From Macrobrachium rosenbergii (lineage: Eukaryota > Arthropoda > Malacostraca > Decapoda > Palaemonidae): DNA of 64,000 bases. The notes beneath the pieces are model-generated. The model searched no databases and had not been told where the DNA came from. It saw only the letters and a list, made by a program, of their open reading frames with translations. A program made the position numbers and the translations under genes. The stretch is from assembly GCF_040412425.1 (NCBI RefSeq), contig NC_089742.1:74742125-74806124 (forward strand), read 5' to 3'. Shown here piece by piece: positions 47,050 through 57,006 of the stretch. Numbering within the stretch: position 1 is the stretch's first letter; the number at the start of each line of letters is the position of its first letter.

Positions 47050-48921
47050 GACAAAGAGGGAAATAAAGAGACTGCAAACGGAAAGGCCAAGAGAGAGTGG
47101 TATGAGATGGTGAGAACACCAAGTGGGAGAAAAGATAATCTACAGAATTGCAGGGAAAAAAAAAAGTCAGGCAGAATGTACATGTAGGAATTATTGAATA
47201 TGAAAATGGAAATATCTTAAGTGAAGAAGAGGAGGTCTAGAGAAGATGGAAAGAATATTTTTCACAATATTAAACACTGAGAATGAGTGTGAAGAACTGG
47301 TAAATGTTCCTCCAATAAAAGGACTAGAACAATAGTTGGATGATTAAAATGTATAAACAAAAAGGAGGTGTGTTAAACTCTGGGAACTACTGAGGAATAA
47401 AGCTTTTGGAGCATGTATTCAAGATATTAGAAAGAATAGTACAGTAGAAGGAAGGTTGAGAAAGATGATAGATATACATGAGCAGCAGTTTAGGTTTATG
47501 AAAGGAAAGAGCACAATGGATGCTATTTTTATAGTAAGACAAGTCCAAGAGAAGTACTGTATTTAGAAGGAAACCGGAAAGTTCAAGTGTTTCATGGATC
47601 TTGAAAAGGTGTATGACAGGGTATCAAGAAGAGTAGTTTGTTGGTGTTTGACAAAGAAAGGAGTACCACAGAGGCTGGTAAGGTTAGTGATGATGTATGA
47701 GGGGGTAAGACCCACTTTACAAACAAAATATGGGGAGACCAAGGCATTCCCTGCAGAGGTTGGCCTCCATCAGGCTGAGTCCATTCTTGTTCCTCATCGT
47801 TACAGACACTTTGACATCAGAATTAAGGAACAATGATGAACTATGGGAACTGATGTTTGCTAATGATTGGACGAAGACCTGTGATAGTGGAGTCCACTCA
47901 CCCCTAGTGCATACCGACACCGTTATGGTGAGCGATCCGGGGGTAGTAACCCCGGCATTATGGATAGCTTTTTCTCTGGTATATTTAGCAATAGTTATAC
48001 CTAGAAATGAGTGCTATTGGAACCATTTCACTGGGTGACACAGGTCTTCCCCCAGAAATTGATTTTTCCTTTGTCAAAATCCCTTTTTAGCAGACACAGA
48101 ACAACTGCAAGAAAGGTTTTTAGCATGGAAAGGAGCCCTAGAAAAGAAAGGATTAAAAGTGAACATAGGGAAGACAGAGCTAATGATTAGTAGTAAAGGA
48201 CATGAAGTAAACATTCAGGTGGAAGATGGTAGTGCTAAAACAGAACAATGAGTTTAACTACTTGGGATCTATAATAACACGGGGGGGGGGAGAGGAGCTA
48301 CTGACAAAACAGTGAGACAGAGAGTGAAAGAAGCATGGTGAAAATGGAGAGAAGTAACTGGAGTTGTTTTAGACAGAAAATGACATTGAGGGTCAAAATG
48401 AATTTTTATAAGACAGTTACCAAGCCCGTACTACTATGTGGGGCAGAAACTTGGCCATTTAAGAGGAAAGAGGAGGGACTGTTGGAAAGAACTGAGATGA
48501 GGATGGTGAGATGGACTGCTGGAATATCACTACTGGAAAGGAGGGAGAGTCAAGACATAAGAATAATGTGTGGAATATGTAATGTAAAGGAGAAGGCTAG
48601 GGAAGCTCGTCTGAGATACTACTACCATGTAATAAGAAGAGAAGAGGTGAAACCAATCAAGAGAGCTAAGAACATACTAGTGATGAGGAGTGTGGGGCAT
48701 CAGCAGATCAGATAGATGGATGGATGTGGTAAGGAGAAATATGGGTGAGGTGGGACTGGGGAGGAAGATGCAAGGAACAGAAATACAGTAGATGGAAAAA
48801 GTTGACTCAAGCGGCCAACCCTGCTATACAGTGGGACTAATAAGGTTGAAAAAGAAGAAGAAGAAGAAGAAGAAGAAGAAGAAGAAGAAGAAGAAGAAGA
48901 AGAAGAAGAAGAAGAAGAAGA
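47050..48921 (+). pseudogene. RTE-like LINE reverse transcriptase, decayed
   Basis: RT blocks read left to right: FFTILNTENECEELVNVPP-like linker, MIDIHEQQFRFMKGKSTMDA, FKCFMDLEKVYDRVSRRVV (motif A with Asp), TKYGETKAF, FLFLIVTDTLTSELR (motif B), LMFANDW (the FADD-type catalytic box altered to FAND), then after an insert KGLKVNIGKTELM, TKPVLLCGAETWPFKRKEE, MRMVRWTAGIS and ARLRYYYHVIRREE. Part of the RT fingers is deleted near 47340. The 3' end is a (GAA)n tail. All frames are interrupted. It would have encoded target-primed reverse transcription. Confidence 0.85.
47868..48079. mobile_element. about 210-bp insertion in LINE RT
   Basis: RT homology breaks after LMFAND and resumes at ADTEQLQERFLAWK. 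The intervening sequence (cctgtgatagtggagtccac ... gtcaaaatcccttttt) is unrelated to RT. No target duplication was identified. It is probably a short interspersed element. Confidence 0.5.
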
Positions 48922-48922
48922 A
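48850..48922 (+). repeat. (GAA)n tract, LINE 3' tail
   Basis: The GAA run directly follows the LINE 3' UTR-like sequence and abuts the resumed MITE, consistent with an expanded LINE tail. Confidence 0.9.
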
Positions 48923-49059
48923 ACTGTTAACTGGCACTTAAGACATCATAAAACACCATTTATTACCATAATTATTGGTGATTTTCGGTTATTGGCACTT
49001 GGCTAGGAACGGAACCCCTACTGTTAACCGGAGACTGCCTGTATTAATAGGATTTTGTT

Positions 49060-49626
49060 GGGAATCATTACAAATATATAAAAACTAAACCCCAACAGCT
49101 CCCTATATTTATGTTATAAGGGGAACGACAAGCTGTATACTCATGGAGTTGGACACGTATTATCACCATAGTCTCCTGTAAAGACATACATACAGGAGGC
49201 ACTTCTGATATGAGCAGCTTTAGTTCTTCCCATTTAGCTCTTAATCCCTGACAGTTCCACTGGAGAAAATGAATGAGTTTCATTCAGATTTTGAGTAATT
49301 TTAAGTGCTCTTACTTTACTGCTTTGCTCCTGTTCAACTCCACAAGGAGACTAATTATTTATGGTTTCGTTCCATTTTAAGGTTGATGATGGTGCTGTTT
49401 CCATGGAGGAGGAACCTGCCACAGATGGCAAAGGCTCCTTTGTATCATGGGTGTTGGGCACCTTTGATAGCATCCTCATCAAGATAAATTTCAAGCTCCG
49501 AAGCACCAGATAAAGCTGGTGCTGCCTGAGGTGATGTGGAAGCGTTCGACACAATTGGTGCATCCTCTGAAGCGTCAGAAGCACCAGTCACAGCTGGTGC
49601 ATTGAATTGAATTACTGAAGTAGTTT
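49060..49626 (-). pseudogene. LINE ORF1 C-terminus and endonuclease start
   Basis: Right to left: repeated Ala/Ser/Pro phrases (GASDASEDAPIVSNAS, SPQAAPALSGAS) resemble the ORF1 tail of the LINE at 52750-54130. About 150 bp later the ORF2 start reads LIHFLQWNCQGLRAKWEELK and PPVCMSLQETM, the first two APE-endonuclease motifs (QWNC, LQET). The copy ends soon after. It supplies the endonuclease part that the neighbouring copy lacks. Confidence 0.75.
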
Positions 49627-49742
49627 AATCAGACCACTGAGCTGACTTTCAGCTCTCATAGGGCTAGCCTGAAGGATTAGAATGAAATACTAGGTCTAGG
49701 CCTGAGGCCAAGCACTGGGACCCAATAGGTCATTCAGTATGA
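49627..49742 (-). repeat. composite SINE-like repeat
   Basis: The first half (gtttaatcagaccactgagc...ctagcctgaaggattagaa) matches the 3' half of the SINE at 52163-51888 reversed. The second half (gaggccaagcactgggaccc...cattcag) matches the start of the repeat at 8668. The fusion suggests a chimeric repeat or adjacent insertions. Confidence 0.6.
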
Positions 49743-49858
49743 TGATGAACGAATTAAAATGAAATTAAAAACTGCACATAGGCACATGCTCTCATACTGG
49801 AACACACATACAATAAACACATTTACTCATGTTTCCTTACATAAACATTAAAAAGGTA

Positions 49859-50140
49859 CAGGCACTACCCGGTTATTGGCAGGCCTGGTTATCGGCGATC
49901 CAGTTTTTCGGCACTTGCCTAGCGACGAAAATCGGCAATTTTTGGCACCAGTATGCACCAATTTCTGCTTATCAGCGCCGAAATCGCGTACTAGTGTCGA
50001 TGCATACCTAACAGAGGCGCTGATAACCGAAAATCGGCAATTTTTAAGTGCCAAAAATCACCGATTTTCAGTTATCAGTGATTTTTGCTTAACGTCACGC
50101 CCTCGGAACGGAACCCCCACCAATAACCAAGGACTGCCTG
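49859..50140 (+). mobile_element. TA-flanked MITE (copy 7)
   Basis: It runs from CAGGCACTACCCGGTTATTG (a changed terminus) to ...CCAAGGACTGCCTG, with TA on both sides. Confidence 0.85.
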
Positions 50141-50249
50141 TATATTAAAATTCAGTATAAGTTATGTAGTATTTTTTTTTATTTGACAAATGTTGTAAGG
50201 GTTTTCGTGCTTTCATTATTTAATTATTTTTATATTTTATTAATTAAAT

Positions 50250-52790
50250 CACAGTTCCTCATGAACATCAAAATTGGAACGACTGAAAATGTAAAAGGTT
50301 CTTACAAAATTTCCTTCACTGATTTATTTCCAAAAGTTGACAGTTGCTGTTGGTCATACATTGGACACTCACATAACACATATCTGACCATTACTGTCAC
50401 CTTGCACTCTGAGCATTCGGGAGCTGGGCGAGGTGGCCTGCTCACTGAGTGTCCATGCGTCAGACGAGTATGGCCTATTCTGAGACGTGTCAGAATTACT
50501 TGTGCATGTCTCTCTCTGAGATGATGAACTCCATTTTTTAACATAAGGTTTTATTTGTTTTAATTTATTATTTTCAGGTTCTTCATTCCATATATATTGC
50601 CATTTATTTATGATACCCACTTTCATGTATCTTACATAATCAGTAACAGGGATATTCATATTTGATCTTGTCATGTGTGTTGCTTCTTTGGCTGCTTTGT
50701 CTGCCTCTTCATTTCCTTTGATCCTTACATGGACAGGGATCCAACATATTTCTACATTTTTTCCACTATTATATAAGTTATGGAGAAATAATTTAATTTC
50801 CTATACTATATTATTTTTTTATTTGTAACTCTGAATAGCTTCCATAGCACTTCTCGAGTCACTAAAAATCACAAAATTATTGAGTGATGTTTCTTCAATT
50901 ATTTTTATAGCTGATGCAATTACACAAAATTCTGCTGTGAATACTGAAGCATTAATAGGTAGAGAGAACTGATAAATTTTGTCTTGGGACACTGCAGCAT
51001 ATCCCACTCCGTGCTCTGATTTAGATCCACCTGTATATATTGCGTAATGTCGACCTTTTCGGCTTATATGCCCCATTGTCTGCCCCACTGTATGTCGTCT
51101 ATGGTGTTCTGGTGTATATGAGTAACTTTTTTTATAAATATTTCAGATGTGTAAAAATTCTCATTTTATTCATTGTCCAAGGAGGAGTTGACTTTACTAT
51201 AAAGGCACTTGTATATTTATATTCAGTGACTCAAACAATCTTCTAGCTCTAATTGGGAAAGGTGGTGGATGGTTATTTATAAATACATCTCTTAATTCAA
51301 ATAATTTTTTTTGTTGGAGAATCACTTGTCTGAATTCTCAGAGCACTTTTTGTTGTAACTAGCTCTCTATGGAGAGACAGAGGTAGTTCACCACATTCAA
51401 CTTGTAAAGATGATTTTGGTGATCTAAAGCTCCTAAGGCCTTCATTGTGAACAGGGTCTAACACTTTCAGCATTGCATCCAATGCCAAGCCATATACTTC
51501 GCTTCCATAATCAGTGATAGACAGAACTGTAGCTTTATACAGTACAGTAAGGGTATGTCTATCGGCTCCCTAAGTAGTGTTCGATATTTGTCTAATTAGA
51601 TGAATTGCTCTTTTACATTTAGACTTTATGTATGTTATGTGGGCTTTCCAATTCAAGTAAGTATCAAATATTAACCCAAAAATTTTGCTCTTTGGCCAAT
51701 TGGTATACTGTACTACGGTTCTGATTTTTAAATCTATTTCATCACCTTTTTTCCACTTTTTATTTTTATAAAACATGATTGCTTGAGTTTTATTTATGGA
51801 AAATTTAAAGCCTACAGATGAGACCCATTCATCTATTTTTACTATGCTTTTATTAATGATTCATTCTACATGTTTTATTCGAGATGCCAGTTCCTCGTTG
51901 GACGAGTCGGTAGAGTTGTCAGCTAGCACTCTCCTAGGCCCGAGTTTGAGTTTCCGGCCGGCCAATGAAGAATTAGAGGAATTTCTTTCTGGTGATAGAA
52001 ATTCATTTCTCGGTATAATGTGGTTCGGGTTCCACAATAAGCTGTAGATCCTGTTGCTGGGTAACCAACTGGTTCTTAGCCACGTAAAATAAGTCTAATC
52101 CTTCGGGCCAGCCGTAGGAGAGCTGTTAATCAGCTCAGTGGTCTGGTTAAACTAAGGTATACTATTCGAGATGCTGAATAATATATGGGAAAATCATCCA
52201 TATACAGGTTACTTTTAATGCCAATAGGTAGATTATTACTGATATCGTCAATTGCTAGAGTAAACTGTGTGCCACTAAGGACACTTCCCTGTGGAACACC
52301 ATTTTCAAGTGGAACTGTTCTAGACAGAACATCAATTCTCACCTGAAAACTGCGATTTGTCAAAAAGTTTTGGATAAACATAGGTAAATATCCATGGGTG
52401 TTGTTTTGTAAAGTTTTTAATATAGCATACCTCCATATAGTATCGTATGCTTGTTCACTGTCAAAAAAGACAGATACAGTAATTTTTTTTTCATTCAAAA
52501 CCTTTACATATACAGTATGGTCTTCCAAGTTAGAGAGAGAATCTACTGTAATGTAGATCTGTTACACTGTGACCGGAACTGAGTGGGAGTCAAAATTTTA
52601 TTCCTCCAATGTACCATGTTAGTAGAGCATTTACCATTTTCTCTAACAATTTGCATAACCAGCTTGTTAAAGAAATTGGTCTGTAATTATTTACATTGCT
52701 GGCATCCTTTCCAGGTTTGGGGATAGGAATAATTATAGCTTTATGCCATTCATCTGGAATACAGCTGGTGCAGGCTCCAGACACAAGCAC
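50250..52790 (-). pseudogene. I/Jockey-type LINE ORF2: RT and RNase H, with SINE insertion
   Basis: Right to left: IPDEWHKAIIIPIPKPGKD and YRPISLTSWLCKLLEKMV (52780-52610); VSVFFDSEQAYDTIW (motif A), PLENGVPQGSVLSGTQFT (motif B) and SNLYMDDFPIYYS (catalytic Y-M-D-D) at 52470-52180; KIFGLIFDTYLNWKAHI (51700-51650); RNase H AIYTGGSKSEHGVGYAAVS, FTAEFCVIASAIKII and VIFSDSRSAMEAI (51050-50825); and a terminal CCHC-like stretch ECSECKVTVMVRYVLCECPMY (50440-50375). RT is interrupted by a SINE and by several stops. No endonuclease precedes the RT. Confidence 0.88.
51888..52163 (+). mobile_element. tRNA-derived SINE with 11-bp target duplication
   Basis: ATTCGAGATGC flanks both sides (51877-51887 and 52164-52174). 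The head has a box A-like tggacgagtcggtagag and a box B-like gagtttgagtttc, followed by a tRNA-unrelated body and the tail ...aaactaaggtatact. It is inserted in LINE RT sequence in opposite orientation. Confidence 0.92.
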
Positions 52791-54130
52791 CAGATACAGC
52801 TAATGCAGCCTCCAAAGAGGCAGGTGCCAGCTAGAGTTAGTGCAGCCTCCAAAGAGGTGGACACACCAGGTATAGCTGATGCAGCCTCCAGAGAGGCAGG
52901 AAAGCCAGACATATTTGGCATGGCCTCCAAAGAGGCAGGAACACCAGGAATTACTGGTGCAGCCTCCAATGAGGCATGAGTCCAGGTTGCCACTGATGTT
53001 CCCTTGACATGACAAACGGAAGCACTTCCGGTACCACCACTGATGTTCCCTTTACATGACAAATGGAAGCATCTCCAGTACCATTCACATTTCTTTTTCA
53101 GTTAGCAGCTATACTAGAATAGGATATTCCTGGTCTAACATACTGGCTTAATACTTTGTGTTAAGCCTCTGTAAATGTGATGCATTCAGTTACCATTACT
53201 GTCTGCAATTCTTTTTCCATGATGTACACATCACAATTCTATGAAGAGGATGGATGATTTTCTCCACATTGTATATATTTTGCTTCTTTATAACATACAC
53301 TTTGCTCTGGTTCACTACACTTAACACACATGGTAGGCTTGCCTTGTATCTTCTGCCTACAAGATCCTAAGATGTGACCATATTCTTGACAATAAAAACA
53401 TCTCCTTGGTCTTGAGATATATTGCTTAACCTTGAAATGTAACCATGCTACTTTTTATTACATTAGGTAAGCAGGTAGATTTGGATGTAATAATTAAATT
53501 TGAAAGTGAAACTACGGCTCCACAGATGATCTTCATTCGTTCATTTCTAATCACACCTTGATCTTTTAATTCTCCTAAAAATTTCCTTTCTGAATACAGT
53601 ACATCATAAGTTCAGGTGCTAATATCATTCCTTTGGAGTGATTCCAAAAAGCAGGTCCTGAGCAGTCTACTTTAACTGATGAAAGATGCAATAATGATTT
53701 TAATTTTTCACTTTCTTTCGGTAAGAGTGATTCTACTCCCAGTTTTCCCCAACCTCAGATGATATCAAGCTCTCGGCCATAATACTTCACAATGTAAACA
53801 TTAAAAATGCCATAATTAGAATATTCCAGATGAAAGGTCAAATACTATTGCAACATGAGGTTTCACATATCCCTGGTCCTATTTCACACATATTTCTGGT
53901 GATTTCCCTTTGCTCTGTGCTGGAGCACAGGGTTCCAGTGTAATTACACTAGAAGGTTTCTTAGCCATGTCCAAACAAAGGTTGTCAAGCAGGGGGTGCA
54001 GGGTTTGTCATCTGTGTCAAATGGGTATTTATCAAAGGGTCCAGGGGTACCAATTCTTTACTACTACTCATAAAGATCGAAGTGAGAAAACAAAAAACCT
54101 GAAAATCTTAAAAAGATTTCATGGAGTTTA
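52750..54130 (-). pseudogene. LINE ORF1 (gag-like) with zinc knuckles and tandem repeat tail
   Basis: Around 53420-53290 the frame reads RRCFYCQEYGHILGSCRQ, a CCHC knuckle, then MCVKCSEPEQSVC, a second Cys group, as in ORF1 of I/Jockey LINEs. Left of this, at about 52990-52760, a repeated segment encodes ASLEA...PGVP-type units. The frame then enters RT directly, showing loss of the endonuclease. Upstream blocks to about 54130 are heavily shifted. It would bind LINE RNA. Confidence 0.65.
52765..52985 (-). repeat. 39-42-bp minisatellite in LINE ORF1 tail
   Basis: About five units of gcagcctccaaagaggcagg plus a variable half (acaccaggaattactggt). The unit length is close to a multiple of three, keeping frames partly open on both strands. 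Confidence 0.85.
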
Positions 54131-54399
54131 TTCTTCTACCAATAACACCCGTAAAAGCTGACTCTAAATGTCCACTCCCTACCCCTACCCCCCACAGGGG
54201 CTGGCAGAATGCCAAGAGTCCTATCCCCTGAACCAGACCACCCCTGGAATCCATGGCCCAGCTCTACAGAATAGTTCTACCCTGAGGTATCCATGTGAAA
54301 AATCCCATCAATATCCAAACATTATTGGATAGTTGATGATCCTACCATAGTTCCACTATTTGCTTTAATACCCAAGTCCCACCTTGGAAGGAGAGCACT
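54131..54399. other. spacer, unassigned
   Basis: C-rich sequence (ccctacccctaccccc near 54180); no domain was recognised. Confidence 0.4.
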
Positions 54400-55860
54400 T
54401 GAGCAGAGAAGTCTGGCTACTCCCCCTCCTCAAAGGATGATGCAGCTGTTGGTATAGGTGCACCATCAAATAGCTGTCTTGCCCTCCTGCTCATCTGGAG
54501 TACTTGTGAAAATTCAGGCCTTTGCTTAACAACCTGGGTAGTCAGTCTTTCACAGTATTTCTGCACAACCTATTTACCAGGTCAAATAAATTTTACCAAA
54601 AGTGGAAAATTCCAGAAGACTTAACCCAAATTAATAAGTAACAATACATAGGACTCTTGGACTCCAACCCAGGAACAAATTCCTGGGGTTCAAGAGCCCC
54701 CTCACCAAAGCAAGGTGGTCCCAAGTTCAGTAGGAACGAAGAAGATAACAGCCAGGATGAACACTGAGATTTTCTTCGCTTTCCTCTCCTAGTCTTGCTA
54801 ATCTTCAACAACGAAGGGAAGGTCGAAGCCAGAACCAAAGATGATGAAGTATCAACCAGAGGATATGCTACCGAAAGGATGCCTGAAATGAGGATACCCC
54901 ATCTTTTGCAGCGGTCAAAGAAGCTGAGGTAGCAGCAGACACTACAGGAGAGGAAGGCACCAGATACAGCTTCTTCTCTGCCAGGTTGTCCAGAAATACT
55001 GCGAAAGACTGACAAAGTATACCTTAGTTTAACCAGACCACTGAGCTGATTAACAGCTCTCCTACGGCTGGCCCGAAGGATTAGACTTATTTTATGTGGC
55101 TATGAACCAACTGGTTACCTAGCAATGGGACCTACAGCTTATTGTGGAATCTGAACCACATTATACCGAGAAATGCATTTCTTTCACCAGAAATAAATTC
55201 CTCTAATTCTTCATTGGCCAGCTGGAGAATCGAATGCGGGCCCAGCAGAGTGCTAGCCAAGAACTATACTGATCCATCCAACGAGAAACTATAGATAGAC
55301 TGACTACCCAGGACATTAAGCAAAGGCCTGATTTTTCAAAAGTACTCCAGAGACAGTGTCTGCTTAGTACTCGGAATGTCAAACTCAGTGATGGTGCACC
55401 TATACCAACAGCTGCATCATTCGCTGAGGATAGAGAGTGGCCAGACTTCTATGCTCAAGTGCTATCCCTCCAAGGAGTGATAACACTACTAGCAGGCAGG
55501 GGTATATTAATGGAAGAGGAAGAAAGAAAAAGCCAAAGGGATTTGGGGGTGTATTTCCCCTGAAGAAGGCAACAAACACTTTTTTTATCCTCCTTCCTTC
55601 TTTACCAAAGTTCTCCCACCTCAGGGAAGACCAACCAGGACAGTCCTTGCATGGGGGAAGCACAAGTACACACCTCCCTACAGAGAGCACAAAACCCATA
55701 TGGATATACTGTACCATTGTGTGAGACATGAAATGGCCACAGGACTCCCAAGCCCTCACAAAAGCATTGGACAAGTTTTTTCTCCATTTCAGAACAAAAA
55801 AAATAATAACCAAACTAGCAAAAGAATTAACAAATAGAAAAAATAAGGCAGCAAACTATT
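54400..55860 (-). pseudogene. possible third DIRS-like gag, interrupted by a SINE
   Basis: Around 55735-55640 two overlapping frames together give GFCALCR and then CVLVLPPCKDCPGW. This C-x2-C ... C ... C-x2-C-x-W pattern parallels CILCRGQECSIDRTCDECSEW in the DIRS gag at 62190-62120. One frameshift separates the halves. The left segment (54593-55015) is open for 140 codons with a basic cluster (KTRRGKRRKS) but no known fold. A SINE at 55014-55296 lies between. The assignment rests mainly on the Cys motif. Confidence 0.35.
55014..55296 (-). mobile_element. tRNA-derived SINE, minus orientation
   Basis: It is the reverse complement of the SINE family at 51888: it starts aaagtataccttagtttaac and ends in the tRNA-like head (...gtgctagccaagaactatac, atccatccaacgagaaact). 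AGACTGAC flanks it at 55006-55013 and 55297-55304. Confidence 0.88.
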
Positions 55861-56194
55861 CATCCAAACTTAACATCCATATGACTGGAAGAGAGTAAGC
55901 ACAGCACGTCTGCTTTTCTTGGCAGCCAAAGAAAACACGAGTGGTGATGTACGGTGAGAGGTATTCCCTGGATTATTCCCCATCTCCATCAGTTAACAAC
56001 CTTGTTATAAAGTTCAATGACTGCTTCAGTTCATGCTCAAGGATATTCATATATAAAAGGCAATGGTATGTATTTTCTTAGGAACTAAACACTGCAAACG
56101 TCCACATGCACTGACATGCAAGTAATGAAGGCTTTAATGAACTAGAACATCTCTCATGTATGCCATTCAACAGAGAACTGTAGTAAAAACACAA
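55861..56194. other. left flank of DIRS A
   Basis: It has no frame of note. The segment 55900-56090 (tctgcttttcttggcagcc...) looks repeat-derived, unassigned. Confidence 0.35.
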
Positions 56195-56470
56195 CATTTT
56201 TATGATAAAATGAAGTTTTATATATACTTACCAAGTAATTACATTGCTTACAGTTTTCACTCGCCGGAAGCTTAAAAATTTTGAATTTTGTGGTAGCGCT
56301 AGTGTCAGTGTAGGTGACTAGACCCTGCCCACTTTCAGGGTAAGCGAGGAACAACTTCAGCAGAGAGCTAAATTTTTTTTGCCCTTCTTTCCATTTGAGG
56401 GGAGGAGGGAGGGCTTTGATTCATAATTACTTGGTAAGTATATATAAAACTCTATTTTATCATAAAAATG
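56195..56470. repeat. 47-bp-arm inverted repeat around the left DIRS terminus
   Basis: 56195-56241 and 56424-56470 are inverted copies with two differences in 47 (catttttatgataaaatgaa ... against ...ctattttatcataaaaatg). The 182-base loop holds the rest of the terminal repeat. Confidence 0.9.
56216..56357. repeat. DIRS A left inverted terminal repeat
   Basis: It pairs with 62590-62737 in inverted orientation. Confidence 0.88.
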
Positions 56471-56492
56471 TCATTTTTATATATGTAATTTA

Positions 56493-56550
56493 CCTTGTCA
56501 ATTTGGGATTCAGCAGTGTAACTACACTGCTGAATCCCAAATTAACAAGG
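56493..56550. repeat. 28-bp-arm palindrome beside the DIRS left end
   Basis: The arm ccttgtcaatttgggattca...gcagtgta and its mirror (56523-56550) match at 27 of 28 positions with a 2-nt spacer. Confidence 0.95.
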
Positions 56551-57006
56551 AGGTGGGATATGGATTTTTCTACCCCAAAACATTATGGATGATAATGAGT
56601 TAGAGAACAGAAATTATTAGCATTGGTACAATGCTTGTCATTCCTTACCTGGTAAGAGAGATGCTTCAGGTAGATACTGCCTCTGGTCAGGGCTCATCTT
56701 AACTCTGTAGGGTGTGGCGAGTTAGCCAGCCGCACCTCTACGTCAGTGGGTACTTTGCAGCAAGGGATGAAACCGGTGACTAACAAAGTATACAAGTACC
56801 CAGTTGTCCATGCCCTGGGCACAGTACTGACAAATCAAATGACCAGAATCAAACACACAAACATCACCTACACCATAAAATATAAAAACACCACCCACCC
56901 ATTAAAACTAAGACTGGTGGGTCTCCAGGTACACAGTACCCCAAGGCTCCCCTTACAACTCAACACTTGAGTTCCAGGTGAAGAGAAAAGGAAGGAAAAA
57001 AGCTTC

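Larger units (their letters stand above)
46940..49041 (+). mobile_element. MITE (copy 9) split by a LINE
   Basis: The left part 46940-47048 starts tAGGCAGTCCTCACTTACTG and runs in gataag/cggtaag modules. The right part 48923-49041 ends ggaacggaacccc...ggagactgcctg, flanked by TA as at the left (46938-46939). A 1.87-kb LINE fills the middle. Confidence 0.75.

Noticed and set aside
46508..47122. Minus-strand open frame of 204 codons
   Set aside because: It spans unassigned spacer, MITE modules and the start of a LINE; the Thr/Asp-Lys-Leu repeats come from the MITE phrase, so it is not a gene.
51888..51965. Possible tRNA gene
   Set aside because: Box A and box B are recognisable, but no cloverleaf closes and the sequence is the head of a dispersed SINE with target duplications.
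52743..52979. Plus-strand repeat protein (Ala/Gly/Pro units)
   Set aside because: It is the reverse frame of the LINE ORF1 minisatellite.
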